Assembly: GCA_964398315.1 (NCBI GenBank)
Contig: CAYNMV010000004.1
Span: 54,945-118,944, forward strand
Length of the DNA: 64,000 nucleotides
Reading direction: 5' to 3'
Source: JADLCB01 sp964398315
GTDB taxonomy: Bacteria; Planctomycetota; Phycisphaerae; Tepidisphaerales; Tepidisphaeraceae
Each line of letters begins with the position of its first letter. Position 1 is the stretch's first letter. The notes under the pieces were generated by a model, which did no database searches, was not told the origin of the DNA, and saw nothing but the letters and a program-made list of their open reading frames with translations. The position numbers and the translations under genes were made by a program. Below, piece after piece: positions 43,902 through 53,245 of this stretch.

Positions 43902-44939
43902 TTACTCCACCAGCATGGCATCACCGTAGCTGAAAAACCGATAGCGCTGGGCGATGGCCTCGCGGTAGATTCGGCGCTGCTCATCCAGGCCGACCAGCGC
44001 GGCCACCAGGGCAATGAGCGTGCTGCGGGGCAGGTGGAAGTTCGTCACCAGAGCGCTGACATGCTTCCAGGCATAGGGCGGGTGGATAAAGATCGATGTC
44101 TCGCTCGTCTTTGGCTCGAAGGGCTGATCGGCCGGCTGGCTCTCCAGCACGCGCGCCGAGGTGGTGCCAACGGCGATGATCCGCCGGCCCTGGCGCCGGG
44201 CTGTATTCAGGGTATCGGCCGCTTCGGATGAGATCGTATAGCGCTCGGCGTGCATCGTGTGCTCCTCCAGGGTCGGAGCGGTCACCGGCTTGAAGGTCCC
44301 CATCCCCACGTTGAGGGTGATGAACGTGCATTGCACGCCGCGCTGCTGCAACGCCTCAAAGATAGCGGGTGTGAAGTGCAGCCCGGCGGTTGGGGCGGCC
44401 ACCGATTCACCTGCGCGGGCGTAGACCGTCTGATAGCGCTCGCGATCCTGTGCATCGCGCTCATCGCGCTCCCTGTGCCGCTTGATGTACGGTGGCAGCG
44501 GCATCCGCCCGACACGGCCCAGCAGGTCGGCCGCAGGTGCGGCGTCGCTCAGCTCGATCTCGTATTCACCGGCTCCGCCGATCGCAACCGGCATGGCGGT
44601 GATCTGCGGATCAGCGGCGAAATGCAGCGGCACCATGCGACTGCCCAGACCCCTCAGCATCACGCGCCAGCGGCCCGGGCTCAGTTCATGCAGGAACAAC
44701 CCCTCAATGCGCCCGCCGGTGGCTTTGCGCAGTTCCAGCCGGGCCGGCAGCACGCGCGTGTCGTTCAGCACCAGCAGATCGCCCGCGCTGAGCAAATCGG
44801 GCAGCTCGGCAAAGGTGCGATGCACGATGGCGCGGGATGACCGGCGGTAATGCAGCAGCCGCGATGCCGCGCGCTGATGGGCCGGAGTCTGCGCGATCAG
44901 TTCCGGCGGCAGGTCAAAATCGAGGTCGCTGGTTCGCAT
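43902..44939 (-). CDS. queA: tRNA preQ1(34) S-adenosylmethionine ribosyltransferase-isomerase QueA
   Basis: 345 residues. Transfers and isomerises the ribose part of S-adenosylmethionine onto preQ1 in tRNA to make epoxyqueuosine. MRTSDLDFDLPPELIAQTP matches the family start, so 44939 is chosen over an ATG nine bases upstream. LVLNDTRVLPARL, PLPPYIKR, RYQTVYARAGESVAAPTAGLHFT and TNFHLPRSTLIALVAAL are the conserved family blocks, and it ends YRFFSYGDAMLVE. No tgt or yajC gene is nearby. Followed on the left by SpoIIE phosphatase in convergent orientation. Confidence 0.95.
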   Translation of the reverse strand: MRTSDLDFDLPPELIAQTPAHQRAASRLLHYRRSSRAIVHRTFAELPDLLSAGDLLVLNDTRVLPARLELRKATGGRIEGLFLHELSPGRWRVMLRGLGSRMVPLHFAADPQITAMPVAIGGAGEYEIELSDAAPAADLLGRVGRMPLPPYIKRHRERDERDAQDRERYQTVYARAGESVAAPTAGLHFTPAIFEALQQRGVQCTFITLNVGMGTFKPVTAPTLEEHTMHAERYTISSEAADTLNTARRQGRRIIAVGTTSARVLESQPADQPFEPKTSETSIFIHPPYAWKHVSALVTNFHLPRSTLIALVAALVGLDEQRRIYREAIAQRYRFFSYGDAMLVE

Positions 44940-45047
44940 CACCGGCATGATACTGACCGATGCCGGATGCCGCCGCTTCAGCGGCAGGTTTGCCGTGGGA
45001 TTGCGCCAGGCGCTGGCCCCCCTGTCGAATGATTGCGATACCGCTGA

Positions 45048-45147
45048 NNNNNNNNNNNNNNNNNNNNNNNNNNNNNNNNNNNNNNNNNNNNNNNNNNNNN
45101 NNNNNNNNNNNNNNNNNNNNNNNNNNNNNNNNNNNNNNNNNNNNNNN
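45048..45147. other. 100-N assembly gap (true sequence missing)
   Basis: The flanks share no repeat, so unlike the gap at 35063 this one probably hides real sequence of unknown size, including the C-terminus of the ribulokinase-like gene. The 99 bases left of it (44949-45047) contain the palindrome GCCGCTTCAGCGGC but no supported gene. Confidence 0.8.
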
Positions 45148-46690
45148 CGGCGGGATCAGGCCGGTAGATCAAATCCTCACGCTGGCGGGCCATGGCACGG
45201 ATGGCAGCGCGGGCGTCACGGTAGCCCGTGGCCTTGGGGCCGGCGGCAAGGCAGCCCAGAATGGCCGCCCCCAGCGCCACCGACTGGTCGCTCTCGGCCA
45301 GCGCAATCTTCTCCCCCAGCACATCGGCGTAAATCTGCATCAGCAGCGGCGACTTGGCCGGCAGCCCGCCACTGGCGACGAAGCGCTTCACCGGCACGCC
45401 CGCCTCGCGCAACGTCTCGACAATCCACCGCACGCCGAAGGCGGTGGCCTCCATGAGCGCGCGGTAGAGCTGCTCGGGGCGGGTATTGAGCGTCAGGCCA
45501 ACGAACGCGCCGCTCAGCCGGCCATCCATCAGCGGAGTGCGGCAGCCGTTGAGCCAGTCCAGGGCGATCACCCCACCGCTGCCGGGCGGTAGCTGGGCAG
45601 CACGCTGGTTCATCTCACGGTGTGACAGGTTGAAGGTCTCAACCAGCCACGCAAAGGCATCACCCACGCTGGCCTGGCCGGTTTCATAGCCAAAAAAGCC
45701 CGGGAGGATGCCATCCTCAACCACCCCCGCCACCCCCGCGCCAAACGCCTCGATGCGGCTGTTCATCATGTGACAGGAACTGGTGCCCATCACCAGCACC
45801 ATCGTGTCGGCCCCCGCCACCCCCGCGCCGGGGACGCCGGCGTGGGCATCGATAATCGCGGCGGAGACAGGAATCCCCGCCCGCAGGCCCAGCAGCCTGG
45901 CAGAGGGCTCCGAGAGCACCCCGGCCTGCCGCCCGGGGCTGAGCAGCGTGCCGGGCATCTTTTCGGTGACGACCGTGCGCATCTTGCGATGCACCGCGGC
46001 AAAATAGGCCTCGCTCGGGTAGCCGCTGTGGCTGTTCCACATCGCCTTGTAGCCGGCCTGGCAGGTGGAGCGCACGAGGTTCTGCGGCGAACAGTTGGGG
46101 AACGGCCCATCGATCAACTGCCAGACGAACCAGTCGCCGGCCTCAAGCCAGACTTCGCAGGCATCGTATACGCGCGGGGCGTGGTTAAGCGTTTCGAGGA
46201 TCTTGGGAAAAAACCACTCGATACCGATGATGCCGCCGTAGCGGGCGAGCCATTTCTCCTTCCGCTCGGCGGCCACCTGGTTGATACGGTCGGTCTCGGC
46301 CTTGGCGCCGTGATGCTTCCAGAGCTTGGGCCAGGCGAGCGGCTCGGTGTCGAGGCCGGGGACAAGGCACAGCGGCGTGCCATCGGCCAGTGCAGGCAGC
46401 ATCGTGCAGCTTGTGAAATCAACGCCGATGCCGATCACCTCATCGGCCGAGGCCCTGGCCGCTTTCATCGCTTTCCTGCATGCCCTGGCCGAGTCGCTGA
46501 GCCAGTCCTGCGGGTGCTGGAGGGCATAATCCGGCGGCAGCTTCTCACCGGTGGTGGGCAGCGTGTCATCGATCACGCCGTGGGCGTAATTCTGCGAGGC
46601 CTGCCCGGCGATCCGCCCATCGCGGATGTCCACCACCAGCACACGAACCGATTCGGTCCCGAAATCAAACCCCAGGGCATATCGCGCCAC
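45148..46690 (-). CDS. FGGY-family sugar kinase, ribulokinase (AraB)-like, C-terminus in the gap
   Basis: 514 residues visible, ending ...QREDLIYRPDPA at the gap; the last 20-40 residues are missing. GTG 46690 with GAGGAGG nine bases upstream is the best start (VARYALGFDFGTESVRVLVVD). ATP phosphate loop at DFGTES, catalytic-type GIGVDFTSCTML (about 90-101), VMGTSSCHMM and FVASGGLPAKSPLLMQIYAD (ATP site). The MGTSxCH block is characteristic of L-ribulokinases within FGGY. It would phosphorylate L-ribulose or a related ketose. No araA or araD gene is adjacent, so the pathway is uncertain. Confidence 0.88.
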
Positions 46691-46848
46691 GATTATGATC
46701 CTCCTCAAGCGAGTCGTTGATCAGATCCGGGGCATCGTCGATACCACGGACGCGTGGAGAAGCGTGTGTCCATGCGCAAGCCACTTGTTCATCTGTGTTC
46801 ATCCATGTTCACCTGTAGCGAGAGGCCTGTGCGCATGGACTCGTGGCG

Positions 46849-49047
46849 TTATTCTCCCTCACCCGGTGGCTTGGCGCCCTGCTGCTGGAGCAGGTGATTC
46901 AGGCGGTCGGGGGTAAGCGATTCGGCATGACCGTCGGCGAAGACGGCCCCGATCGGCGCACCGGGCCGGACATTGGCCGGGTTTTCGTAGATCAGGATCA
47001 CCTTGCTGGGTTGGTGGATCTGGGCGATCTTGTCGGCCGGGCGGATGTAGATGTAGTTCGTGCTCTGGCGGATCCAGGCCGCCTGTTCCTGCGGGGTGGC
47101 GGCGAGGATCTCCGGCGGCACGGTCTGCCCGGCGGCCGGGGCAGTGAAGACGTGGGCGGTGATGTATCCGCCCTCCACCAGCTCGCCCAAATCGGCCGGG
47201 AGTTGCCCCTTATGATCATTGGCGTGCATGTACATGGCCACGCCCATCTGCCGGAGGTTGCTGATCGTCGCCACCTGCTGTGCCTGCTGGCGGGCGCGGG
47301 CCAGCGAAGGGATGAGGATGGCGGCCAGGGCCGGGTACTGGCCCATCACTGCGCTGATCTCCCCGCCGAGCATGCCGCTGAAGGGGAAGGGACTGAGCGT
47401 CTGGGCATGCCAGCCGGCATCATCCACCCAGGCGATGCGGGCGCTGGGGGTGAGGTGCTGCCGCAGATCGGCCAGCGTTGGAATCAGCATGGGCTGGCCG
47501 TCCACGCCGAACAGGTCGGCGAAGCCCATGTAGGTCTGGCCGACCATCAGCAGCGTCATGTAGCTCTGCTCGGCCGTTTCGGGGAGATTGACGAAGCTGA
47601 TGGAGGTGGCCGGCTTGTCGGGCAGTTGCTTGCGAATGGCCTGGAAGGTCTCGTTGTCGAGGATCGAGCCCTCGGCCGCCGCGGCATCGAGGGCAGCGGC
47701 AACCGTCTGCGGATAGAAGCCGATGAACAGCAGGTTGCCCCTGACTGCCCACGCCGGCGTGATCAGCGGTGTCGGCAGGTAGCTGATGCGGGTGCCCTGG
47801 TGCGCGATATAGCGCAACTGCATCGACATGTTCTGCCGACGCATCGCGTTGGTGAAGACGTTGGTGGCGGCGATGGCCACGGATGACAGCGCGCGGTTCA
47901 CGCGGGCCGGATCATCCGTGCGGTTGATGATCACACCGCCCAGCAGCCCCACCCCCACCTGGTCGGGCGCGATATACAGCGCCCACTCATCCCCCAGCGG
48001 CTCAAACAGGTTCTGCTGGAGATTCGTGCCCAGCGCCATCGTCGCCCCACCCATCACCTGATCGAAGGCCCTGAGCGCATCCGGCCCCATCTGCTCGGCC
48101 GCCGACCGGGCCAGCAGAAACACCCTGTTCAGGTCAAGCCGGCGGACGACGACCCAATCCGCCTGTTTCGGGATCGCCCCCAGGATTTCATCGGAGACCG
48201 GATCGGATTCAAGCAACGACACCATCCCCACATCGCGCTTGGGGGCGGCGATGAACAGATCGGTGCGCCACTGCTTGCCTTCGAAGCCGCCCGACCAGAC
48301 CAGGCCGTCGAACCCTTCGCCCAGGTACATCATCGCGCGAATGATCTGTGAGTCGATGGACGAGCCATCGTCGGGCTGGTCGGCATCCTCGCCCGCCTGG
48401 TGCTGCATGACCGCCCTGGCGGTCTGGCGGCTGATCACACCGTTGACGTAATAGACAAGCGCTGGGTCCTGCTGCACCTGCGACAGGAAGCGGGTGAAGG
48501 TGGGATCAGTGCCGAGCGGCTCAACACCACCCGCGCCGGCCAGTTCCACCTGCTCTGCCGGCCGGCCGATACCGATGATGACCAGCCCATCGCGGGTGGT
48601 GAGACTCATCTCCAGATTGTTCTGCTCCAGCGACAGGGCATCCCTGAGCCGCTGGGCCACGGCATCGGCCTGTGCGCCGGCCTGGATCAGCAGCACGGCC
48701 TTCTCCTGCTGATCCCCTGCCGCACAGTAGAAGGCCGCCGGATAGCGCCAGCCGATGCGCGCAACCTGCCCGAACCGGTCCAGCGCCTCGCCCATCTGTG
48801 GCTCATGCTGCGCGAACCGCTCAACCGCTTTGGGCCAGGTTTTCTGGAAGACCGCCGGCAACTGCGAAGCCTCGATCACGCCCTGCAGGTGCGACCCGGC
48901 ATACGGCTGCTGCAGTGCATCAGCGCCTTTCCAGCCGATGTAGAGTTCCACTCCCGCCGGCACGCGATCGGCCAACGGCTGGGCATGAAGTGCGGCTGGA
49001 ATCAGCAGGCAAACCGACAGCGCTGCGCGCAGGAACCATTTGGACAT
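46849..49047 (-). CDS. Exported DUF3352-like protein with a pseudopilin-like C-terminal segment
   Basis: 732 residues. Signal peptide MSKWFLRAALSVCLLIPAALHA; ATG 49047 has GGGAGG upstream. The first 540 residues resemble the DUF3352 type of exported planctomycete proteins: LADRVPAGVELYIGWKGADAL, long alpha/beta repeats and FYCAAGDQQ. The last 190 residues look like the globular half of a type II/DUF1559 pseudopilin: ILIPSLARARQQAQQ, ISNLRQMGVAMYMHAND, LPADLGELVEGGYIT and GAVFADGHAESL near the end. The prepilin N-terminal helix itself is not at the start, so this is a hybrid. Role unknown. Isolated gene. Confidence 0.7.
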   Translation of the reverse strand: MSKWFLRAALSVCLLIPAALHAQPLADRVPAGVELYIGWKGADALQQPYAGSHLQGVIEASQLPAVFQKTWPKAVERFAQHEPQMGEALDRFGQVARIGWRYPAAFYCAAGDQQEKAVLLIQAGAQADAVAQRLRDALSLEQNNLEMSLTTRDGLVIIGIGRPAEQVELAGAGGVEPLGTDPTFTRFLSQVQQDPALVYYVNGVISRQTARAVMQHQAGEDADQPDDGSSIDSQIIRAMMYLGEGFDGLVWSGGFEGKQWRTDLFIAAPKRDVGMVSLLESDPVSDEILGAIPKQADWVVVRRLDLNRVFLLARSAAEQMGPDALRAFDQVMGGATMALGTNLQQNLFEPLGDEWALYIAPDQVGVGLLGGVIINRTDDPARVNRALSSVAIAATNVFTNAMRRQNMSMQLRYIAHQGTRISYLPTPLITPAWAVRGNLLFIGFYPQTVAAALDAAAAEGSILDNETFQAIRKQLPDKPATSISFVNLPETAEQSYMTLLMVGQTYMGFADLFGVDGQPMLIPTLADLRQHLTPSARIAWVDDAGWHAQTLSPFPFSGMLGGEISAVMGQYPALAAILIPSLARARQQAQQVATISNLRQMGVAMYMHANDHKGQLPADLGELVEGGYITAHVFTAPAAGQTVPPEILAATPQEQAAWIRQSTNYIYIRPADKIAQIHQPSKVILIYENPANVRPGAPIGAVFADGHAESLTPDRLNHLLQQQGAKPPGEGE

Positions 49048-49264
49048 GGCGACCTCCCTTTCGATGTGCCGGCGATTATAGGGAGTTGCGATCGGTTTCC
49101 AACGCAGACAGCAAAGGTTTGCCCGCGAAGGCGGTCCTGAATGAAAACCCGCGAGCAACCGAGGCAAGGGGGGGAGCGATTACCTGCCCCGTCCATGCAC
49201 AGATTCGATGCGCCTGGGGTGAAGCAGACTTTGCAAGTCGTGGGAAGCAGAGCGTCATCCACAC

Positions 49265-49281
49265 ACGGGTTGAAAACCCAT
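49265..49281. repeat. Core-only copy C of the palindromic element
   Basis: ACGGGTT-GAA-AACCCAT followed by TGCCGCG, the same core as in copies A and B. The outer inverted ends are not evident. Confidence 0.5.
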
Positions 49282-49306
49282 GCCGCGGGAAATGGCTGAT
49301 GCCACA

Positions 49307-49345
49307 ATCACCACAGCGCAAGCCAATGGCTTGCGCTGTGGTGAT
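49307..49345. repeat. Perfect 18-base-pair hairpin downstream of yidC
   Basis: ATCACCACAGCGCAAGCC (49307-49324), loop AAT, and the exact reverse complement (49328-49345). It lies 33 bases after the yidC stop on the minus strand. No U-run, so either a REP-type element or an unusual terminator or stabiliser of the yidC message. Confidence 0.7.
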
Positions 49346-49377
49346 CATCTGGCTTTGTATTCGATCGTATCCCGGCA

Positions 49378-51486
49378 TCAGCCGCGGTCGCGCTGGCGGC
49401 GCTGCTGCTCGTTGCGCATCTCCTCGGCCTTCTGCTGGAGATCGGCCAGCCACTTGGCCAGGCCTTTCTTGGGCGGCTCTTCGGGGGTGCGCTGCTTGGC
49501 CAGCTTCTTGCCGACGCGCGTGCGGCCGGCCTCGACACGGATGGGACCCTCGGCCTTCTCCTTTTCTTCGCGCTCCTGGATGTGCTTGCGGATGCGCTTC
49601 ATCTCGATGATGCCGATGGTCGTGCTGGTCAGGATGTAGAGGTTCAAGCCGCTGGGGCCGTTGTAGAGAAACAGCGGGAACAGCAGCACCGTCATCCAGA
49701 GCATCATCTTCTGCTGCTGCGCCTGCTCGGGGGTGGCGGCGGCCGGCTTGGGGGTGAACTTCTGCTGGAGGTAGAAGACCACGCCCATCAGGATCGGCAA
49801 CACGTTGATCGCCCGCAGCTTCCAGCCGAAGAACAGCGGGATCGGATCCCAGCTCACCAGCGCATCGGGCTTGGAGAGGTCATCGATCCACAGCCAGCCG
49901 TAGAGGAACGGCGCCTGGCGCAGCTCCATCGTGTTCTGCAAGGCGCTCCACAGCGCGATCCAGATCGGCATTTGCAGGAACATCGGCAGGCAGCCGAGGA
50001 TCGGCGTGGCGCCCTGCTCCTTGTAGAGCTGCATCATGGCCTTGTTCAGCTCTTCCTTGTTGTCGCCATATTTCTTCTTGAGGCGCTCCATCTCAGGGCC
50101 CATCTTGCCCATCTTGTGCATGGAGATGGTGGAGCGCTTGGTGATCGGATGGAGGATGGCGCGGACCACGATCACCAGGCAGATGATGGCGATGCCCCAA
50201 TCCCGGAAGATGAAGTAGAAGCCGCGCAGCAGCCAGACCAGGCCATCCATGATCCACTGCGCGGTGCACCAGTTGGCGCAGCCGCTGTTAAGCGTCGTGA
50301 GGGTTAGGTGATAACCCGCCCCGCTGGCGGCGTAATAGGGCGTATTGAGCACATCCCGCCGCTTGGGGCCGAAGAAAACATTGAGCGCAACATTTTCCGC
50401 GGTGCCGGGGGCGATGTTCAGATCGGCAGTGCTGAAATCGATCGCCACCAGGCGATCTTCCGGGGCACTGGCCGGATTGAGGGCGGCCGCGGTGATGCTG
50501 TCCAGCCGGGCCGGGTCCTGGGCCCGCACCAGGGCATTGAAATAAACACTGCTGGCGCCAAACCAGACAAAGCGGTTTTCTTCCGAGTCGGTTGTCAGGT
50601 CGATGCTGGGGGTTTTCTCGTTGAAGGCAGCCGGGAAATGCGGCTGGATGCGCAGGGTGCCCTCATCGTTATAGGCCGCCAGGATCTGGCGGTCATCCAT
50701 GGTGAGCAACTCGCGCACCGGCGGGAGCGGGCCATTGAGTTCTGCCTTCACCACCAACGGGCTGTCACCGAGATTCTCGATGCGCTGATTGACGAGGATC
50801 TCATAGCCGAGGCTCGGATCCTGGCGCCGGGTAAGCTGGTAGCTCTTGTACAGGCGGGCGACCGGCGTATCCCCGGAGACGATGTCGAGGGTGAAGGTGG
50901 CTTCGGTGTCGCTGCTGGAGGCCAGCCGCCAGGCGATGCCGGCCAGGTTCAGGCGCTGGCCGTTGATGACCAGCGAAGTGGTTGCCAGCGGGCGGGTGAG
51001 GGCTTCGAACTGGCTGTAGGGCTGCTGATAGGCGTAGTGAACCCGCTCCTCGGGCTTCTTGCCCGACTGCTCGGCGGCGTCAAATTCGTTGAGCACCACC
51101 TGGTCTACCCCCGCCCCGGTGGCCGACAGGGTCACGGCCATGCGCAGCGGGCTGTCGTCCGAGCGCACATCCGAGCCGATGGTGATGGTGAGCGGCTCCT
51201 GGGCGACAGCGCGATAGCCTGCGACGGGCCGGGCCGGCTGCGTGGCCTGCCCGGACTGCTGTGTTGTCCCGCCCGGCGCGGCCTGCTCACCGGCGGTGGC
51301 ATCGGCAGAACCCGCATCGGTGGGCGCATCAGGCCGGGTGGCCGGATCGCCAATCACGTGCTGCGGCCGCGGCTCACCGGGCTTGTACCAGCCGTACTTG
51401 TCGGCCAGATAGTTGAACAGCACCTGATACCCAAGGATCAGGCCTGTCATCAGTACCATTGCGAGAATCAGACGCTTCGTGTCCAT
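49378..51486 (-). CDS. yidC: Membrane protein insertase YidC (Oxa1 family)
   Basis: 702 residues. Inserts proteins into the inner membrane, alone or with Sec. N-terminal helix MDTKRLILAMVLMTGLILGYQ, a Pro/Ala/Thr/Gln-rich linker (about 45-100), a large periplasmic beta domain (about 110-400), then the conserved Oxa1 core: WGIAIICLVIVVRAILHPITKRS, KMGKMGPEMERLKKKYGD, ILGCLPMFLQMPIWIALWSALQN and a C-terminal basic tail (KKLAKQR...). The hydrophilic groove Arg is in VVRAILHP. ATG 51486 lacks a clear Shine-Dalgarno sequence. No rnpA, rpmH or jag is adjacent, unlike the usual order. Confidence 0.95.
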   Translation of the reverse strand: MDTKRLILAMVLMTGLILGYQVLFNYLADKYGWYKPGEPRPQHVIGDPATRPDAPTDAGSADATAGEQAAPGGTTQQSGQATQPARPVAGYRAVAQEPLTITIGSDVRSDDSPLRMAVTLSATGAGVDQVVLNEFDAAEQSGKKPEERVHYAYQQPYSQFEALTRPLATTSLVINGQRLNLAGIAWRLASSSDTEATFTLDIVSGDTPVARLYKSYQLTRRQDPSLGYEILVNQRIENLGDSPLVVKAELNGPLPPVRELLTMDDRQILAAYNDEGTLRIQPHFPAAFNEKTPSIDLTTDSEENRFVWFGASSVYFNALVRAQDPARLDSITAAALNPASAPEDRLVAIDFSTADLNIAPGTAENVALNVFFGPKRRDVLNTPYYAASGAGYHLTLTTLNSGCANWCTAQWIMDGLVWLLRGFYFIFRDWGIAIICLVIVVRAILHPITKRSTISMHKMGKMGPEMERLKKKYGDNKEELNKAMMQLYKEQGATPILGCLPMFLQMPIWIALWSALQNTMELRQAPFLYGWLWIDDLSKPDALVSWDPIPLFFGWKLRAINVLPILMGVVFYLQQKFTPKPAAATPEQAQQQKMMLWMTVLLFPLFLYNGPSGLNLYILTSTTIGIIEMKRIRKHIQEREEKEKAEGPIRVEAGRTRVGKKLAKQRTPEEPPKKGLAKWLADLQQKAEEMRNEQQRRQRDRG

Positions 51487-51491
51487 TGAAT

Positions 51492-51590
51492 CATTGCCGA
51501 TTGTCGATTGTTGATTGCCGATTGAAGGTTCTTGCGTCGCCGATGGCCCTGCCGTCCCATGCGGCAACGGGCGATTGGCAATCGGCAATG
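51492..51590. repeat. Inverted and tandem GATTG/CAATC repeats upstream of yidC
   Basis: CATTGCCGATTG (51492-51503) recurs as a near copy at 51512-51524 and as its reverse complement at 51579-51590. The phrase TGCCGATTG/TCGATTG/TTGATTG makes a short tandem run. A related run (GCCGACTGCC) lies at about 58155-58190. It fills the spacer between yidC and the phosphodiesterase. Confidence 0.6.
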
Positions 51591-51591
51591 C

Positions 51592-52341
51592 TTAGCGGCC
51601 GTCCAGCAGCCGGGTGCCCAGGAAGTTATCCAGTTCCTCGATCGCCTCGACCTTCTTGAGAGTGGTCTGCACATCGTAAGGGACGCGCACGAACTCCACG
51701 TGCGTTTCGCTGACGATGACGAAGCTGCTGCGGGGATCGCGGTCGCGCGGCTGGCCCACGCTGCCGACATTGATGACCGCCTTCTCATCGCTCAGCTCGA
51801 ACTTGTAGTCGAGTTCCTCGGGGCTGTAAAAGTCAGGGCCCTCCAGGAAAACGCCGGGCACATGCGTGTGGCCGACGAAGCAGAGCTTGTCGAAGCGCTC
51901 GAAGATGCTGACGAACTTCCCCGGATTGGTGTAGATGTCATCGGGGAAGATGTACTCGTTGACCGGCCGGCGGGGGCTGGCATGCACGGCGACAAACTCG
52001 CTGGTGCGGATGCGCACCGGCAGGTTCCCCAGGTGCTTCCAGCGCCTGGCCCGGCGCTCGGGGTCGGGATCGTTTTCGAACTGCTGGCGCGTCCAGAAGC
52101 AGGCGGCCTCGGCCCCGCTGTTGAAGTTGTACGGCTCGTAGAGCACCGCAAAGTCGTGATTGCCCATCAGGCTCGCCCGGCAGCGACTGGCCACGATGTC
52201 CAGGCACTCCATGGGGTTCGGCCCGTAGCCGATCGTGTCTCCCAGGCAGAGGATGTGCTGAATCTGACGCCGGTCGATCTCTTCAACGACGGCTGTCAGG
52301 GCTTCGAGGTTGGCATGTACGTCACTGATGATCGCGAACAT
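51592..52341 (-). CDS. Metallophosphoesterase (YfcE/diadenosine tetraphosphatase-like)
   Basis: 249 residues. MFAIISDVHANLEALTAVVEEI (metal motif D-x-H), LCLGDTIGYGPNP, LMGNHDFAVL, FVAVHASPRRP, FVGHTHVPGVF and NVGSVGQPRDRDPRSSFVI give the complete set of calcineurin-like motifs of the YfcE branch. It hydrolyses a phosphodiester, perhaps a nucleotide second messenger. ATG 52341 is preferred because it sits immediately before the first strand; no clear Shine-Dalgarno sequence. Upstream of yidC on the same strand, 105 bases away across the repeat region. Confidence 0.86.
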   Translation of the reverse strand: MFAIISDVHANLEALTAVVEEIDRRQIQHILCLGDTIGYGPNPMECLDIVASRCRASLMGNHDFAVLYEPYNFNSGAEAACFWTRQQFENDPDPERRARRWKHLGNLPVRIRTSEFVAVHASPRRPVNEYIFPDDIYTNPGKFVSIFERFDKLCFVGHTHVPGVFLEGPDFYSPEELDYKFELSDEKAVINVGSVGQPRDRDPRSSFVIVSETHVEFVRVPYDVQTTLKKVEAIEELDNFLGTRLLDGR

Positions 52342-52518
52342 GGCGCCACCGCCGCCCGCGAAAATCAGGAACAACGCTCGCTTCGCAGTGCGGGACGATG
52401 ATGGTAAGGCACGCGGCGAAGGGGGTCAATTCGGACAGCACCGATTGCCGAGGGCAAACCCGGGCATTGCGGATGCGGGATGTGTCAATCCGTTGCCGGC
52501 ACCACGATCCCGCCCGGC

Positions 52519-53136
52519 TCAGAGGGCCATTTCCGCAAAGTTTTTCAGGATCTTCAGGCCCACCGCCTGGCTTTTTTCCGGGTGGAACTGGCAGGCGAAG
52601 ACATTGCCGGCGGCGATGCCGCTGACGAACGGGCGGCCATAGTCGGTGGTGGTGGCGATGATCGACCGGTCCTCGGGGACCACGTGGTATGAGTGGACGA
52701 AATAGGCATTGGCGCCGGGGGCCAGACCGGCGAACAGGGGGCAGTCTTTCTCCACCCGCAACTGGTTCCAGCCCATGTGCGGAACCTTGAGGCGCAGCGT
52801 CCGATCCACGTCGAAGCGAACGCACTCGCCGCGGACCAGGCCAAGACCTTCATGGCGGCCATCTTCGTGGCCCAGATCGAAAATGAGCTGCATCCCCAGG
52901 CAGATGCCCAGCAGCGGCTTGCCCGCCGCGACATGCCGGCGGATCGGCTCGATCAGATCCTGCTGGCGCAGGTGGGCCATGGCATCGGCAAACGCACCGA
53001 CACCCGGCAGGATCAGCTTGCCCGATGCCTCCACCTCATCCGGCGTGATGATGATGCGTGCGGCCACCCCCTGCTGCTCGAATGCCTTCTGCACCGAACG
53101 GAGGTTGCCCATGCCGTAGTCGAGGATGGAGATCAT
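52519..53136 (-). CDS. hisH: Imidazole glycerol phosphate synthase glutaminase subunit HisH
   Basis: 205 residues. Supplies ammonia from glutamine to HisF in histidine biosynthesis. MISILDYGMGNLRSVQKAFEQ is the typical start; GVGAFADAM, LGICLGMQLIF with the catalytic Cys, and FACQFHPEKSQ with His/Glu of the triad are present. No other his gene is near. ATG 53136 has GAGGATGGAG a few bases upstream. Next gene downstream on the same strand is the phosphodiesterase, after a 177-base spacer. Confidence 0.95.
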   Translation of the reverse strand: MISILDYGMGNLRSVQKAFEQQGVAARIIITPDEVEASGKLILPGVGAFADAMAHLRQQDLIEPIRRHVAAGKPLLGICLGMQLIFDLGHEDGRHEGLGLVRGECVRFDVDRTLRLKVPHMGWNQLRVEKDCPLFAGLAPGANAYFVHSYHVVPEDRSIIATTTDYGRPFVSGIAAGNVFACQFHPEKSQAVGLKILKNFAEMAL

Positions 53137-53160
53137 GTGTCAAATCGGGTGATGAAAGCG

Positions 53161-53234
53161 AGCGGGAGATTGAATGGCTGAAGTCGGCCGCAAGCGCGGT
53201 TGCTCCAGTCACTCAATCTCCCGATCTCCCGCTT
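53161..53234. repeat. Inverted GGGAGATTGA repeat between ompA-like and hisH genes
   Basis: AGCGGGAGATTGA (53161-53173) pairs with TCAATCTCCC (53213-53222), and a second CTCCCGCTT copy follows (53226-53234). It lies in the 109-base spacer upstream of hisH's neighbour, and could act as a terminator-like hairpin for the OmpA-family gene on the minus strand, though no U-run is seen. Confidence 0.5.
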
Positions 53235-53245
53235 GTTCAATGTCG

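Noticed and set aside
44949..45047. Continuation of the ribulokinase to the left of the second gap
   Set aside because: The left flank does not resemble a FGGY C-terminus and no overlap joins the flanks.
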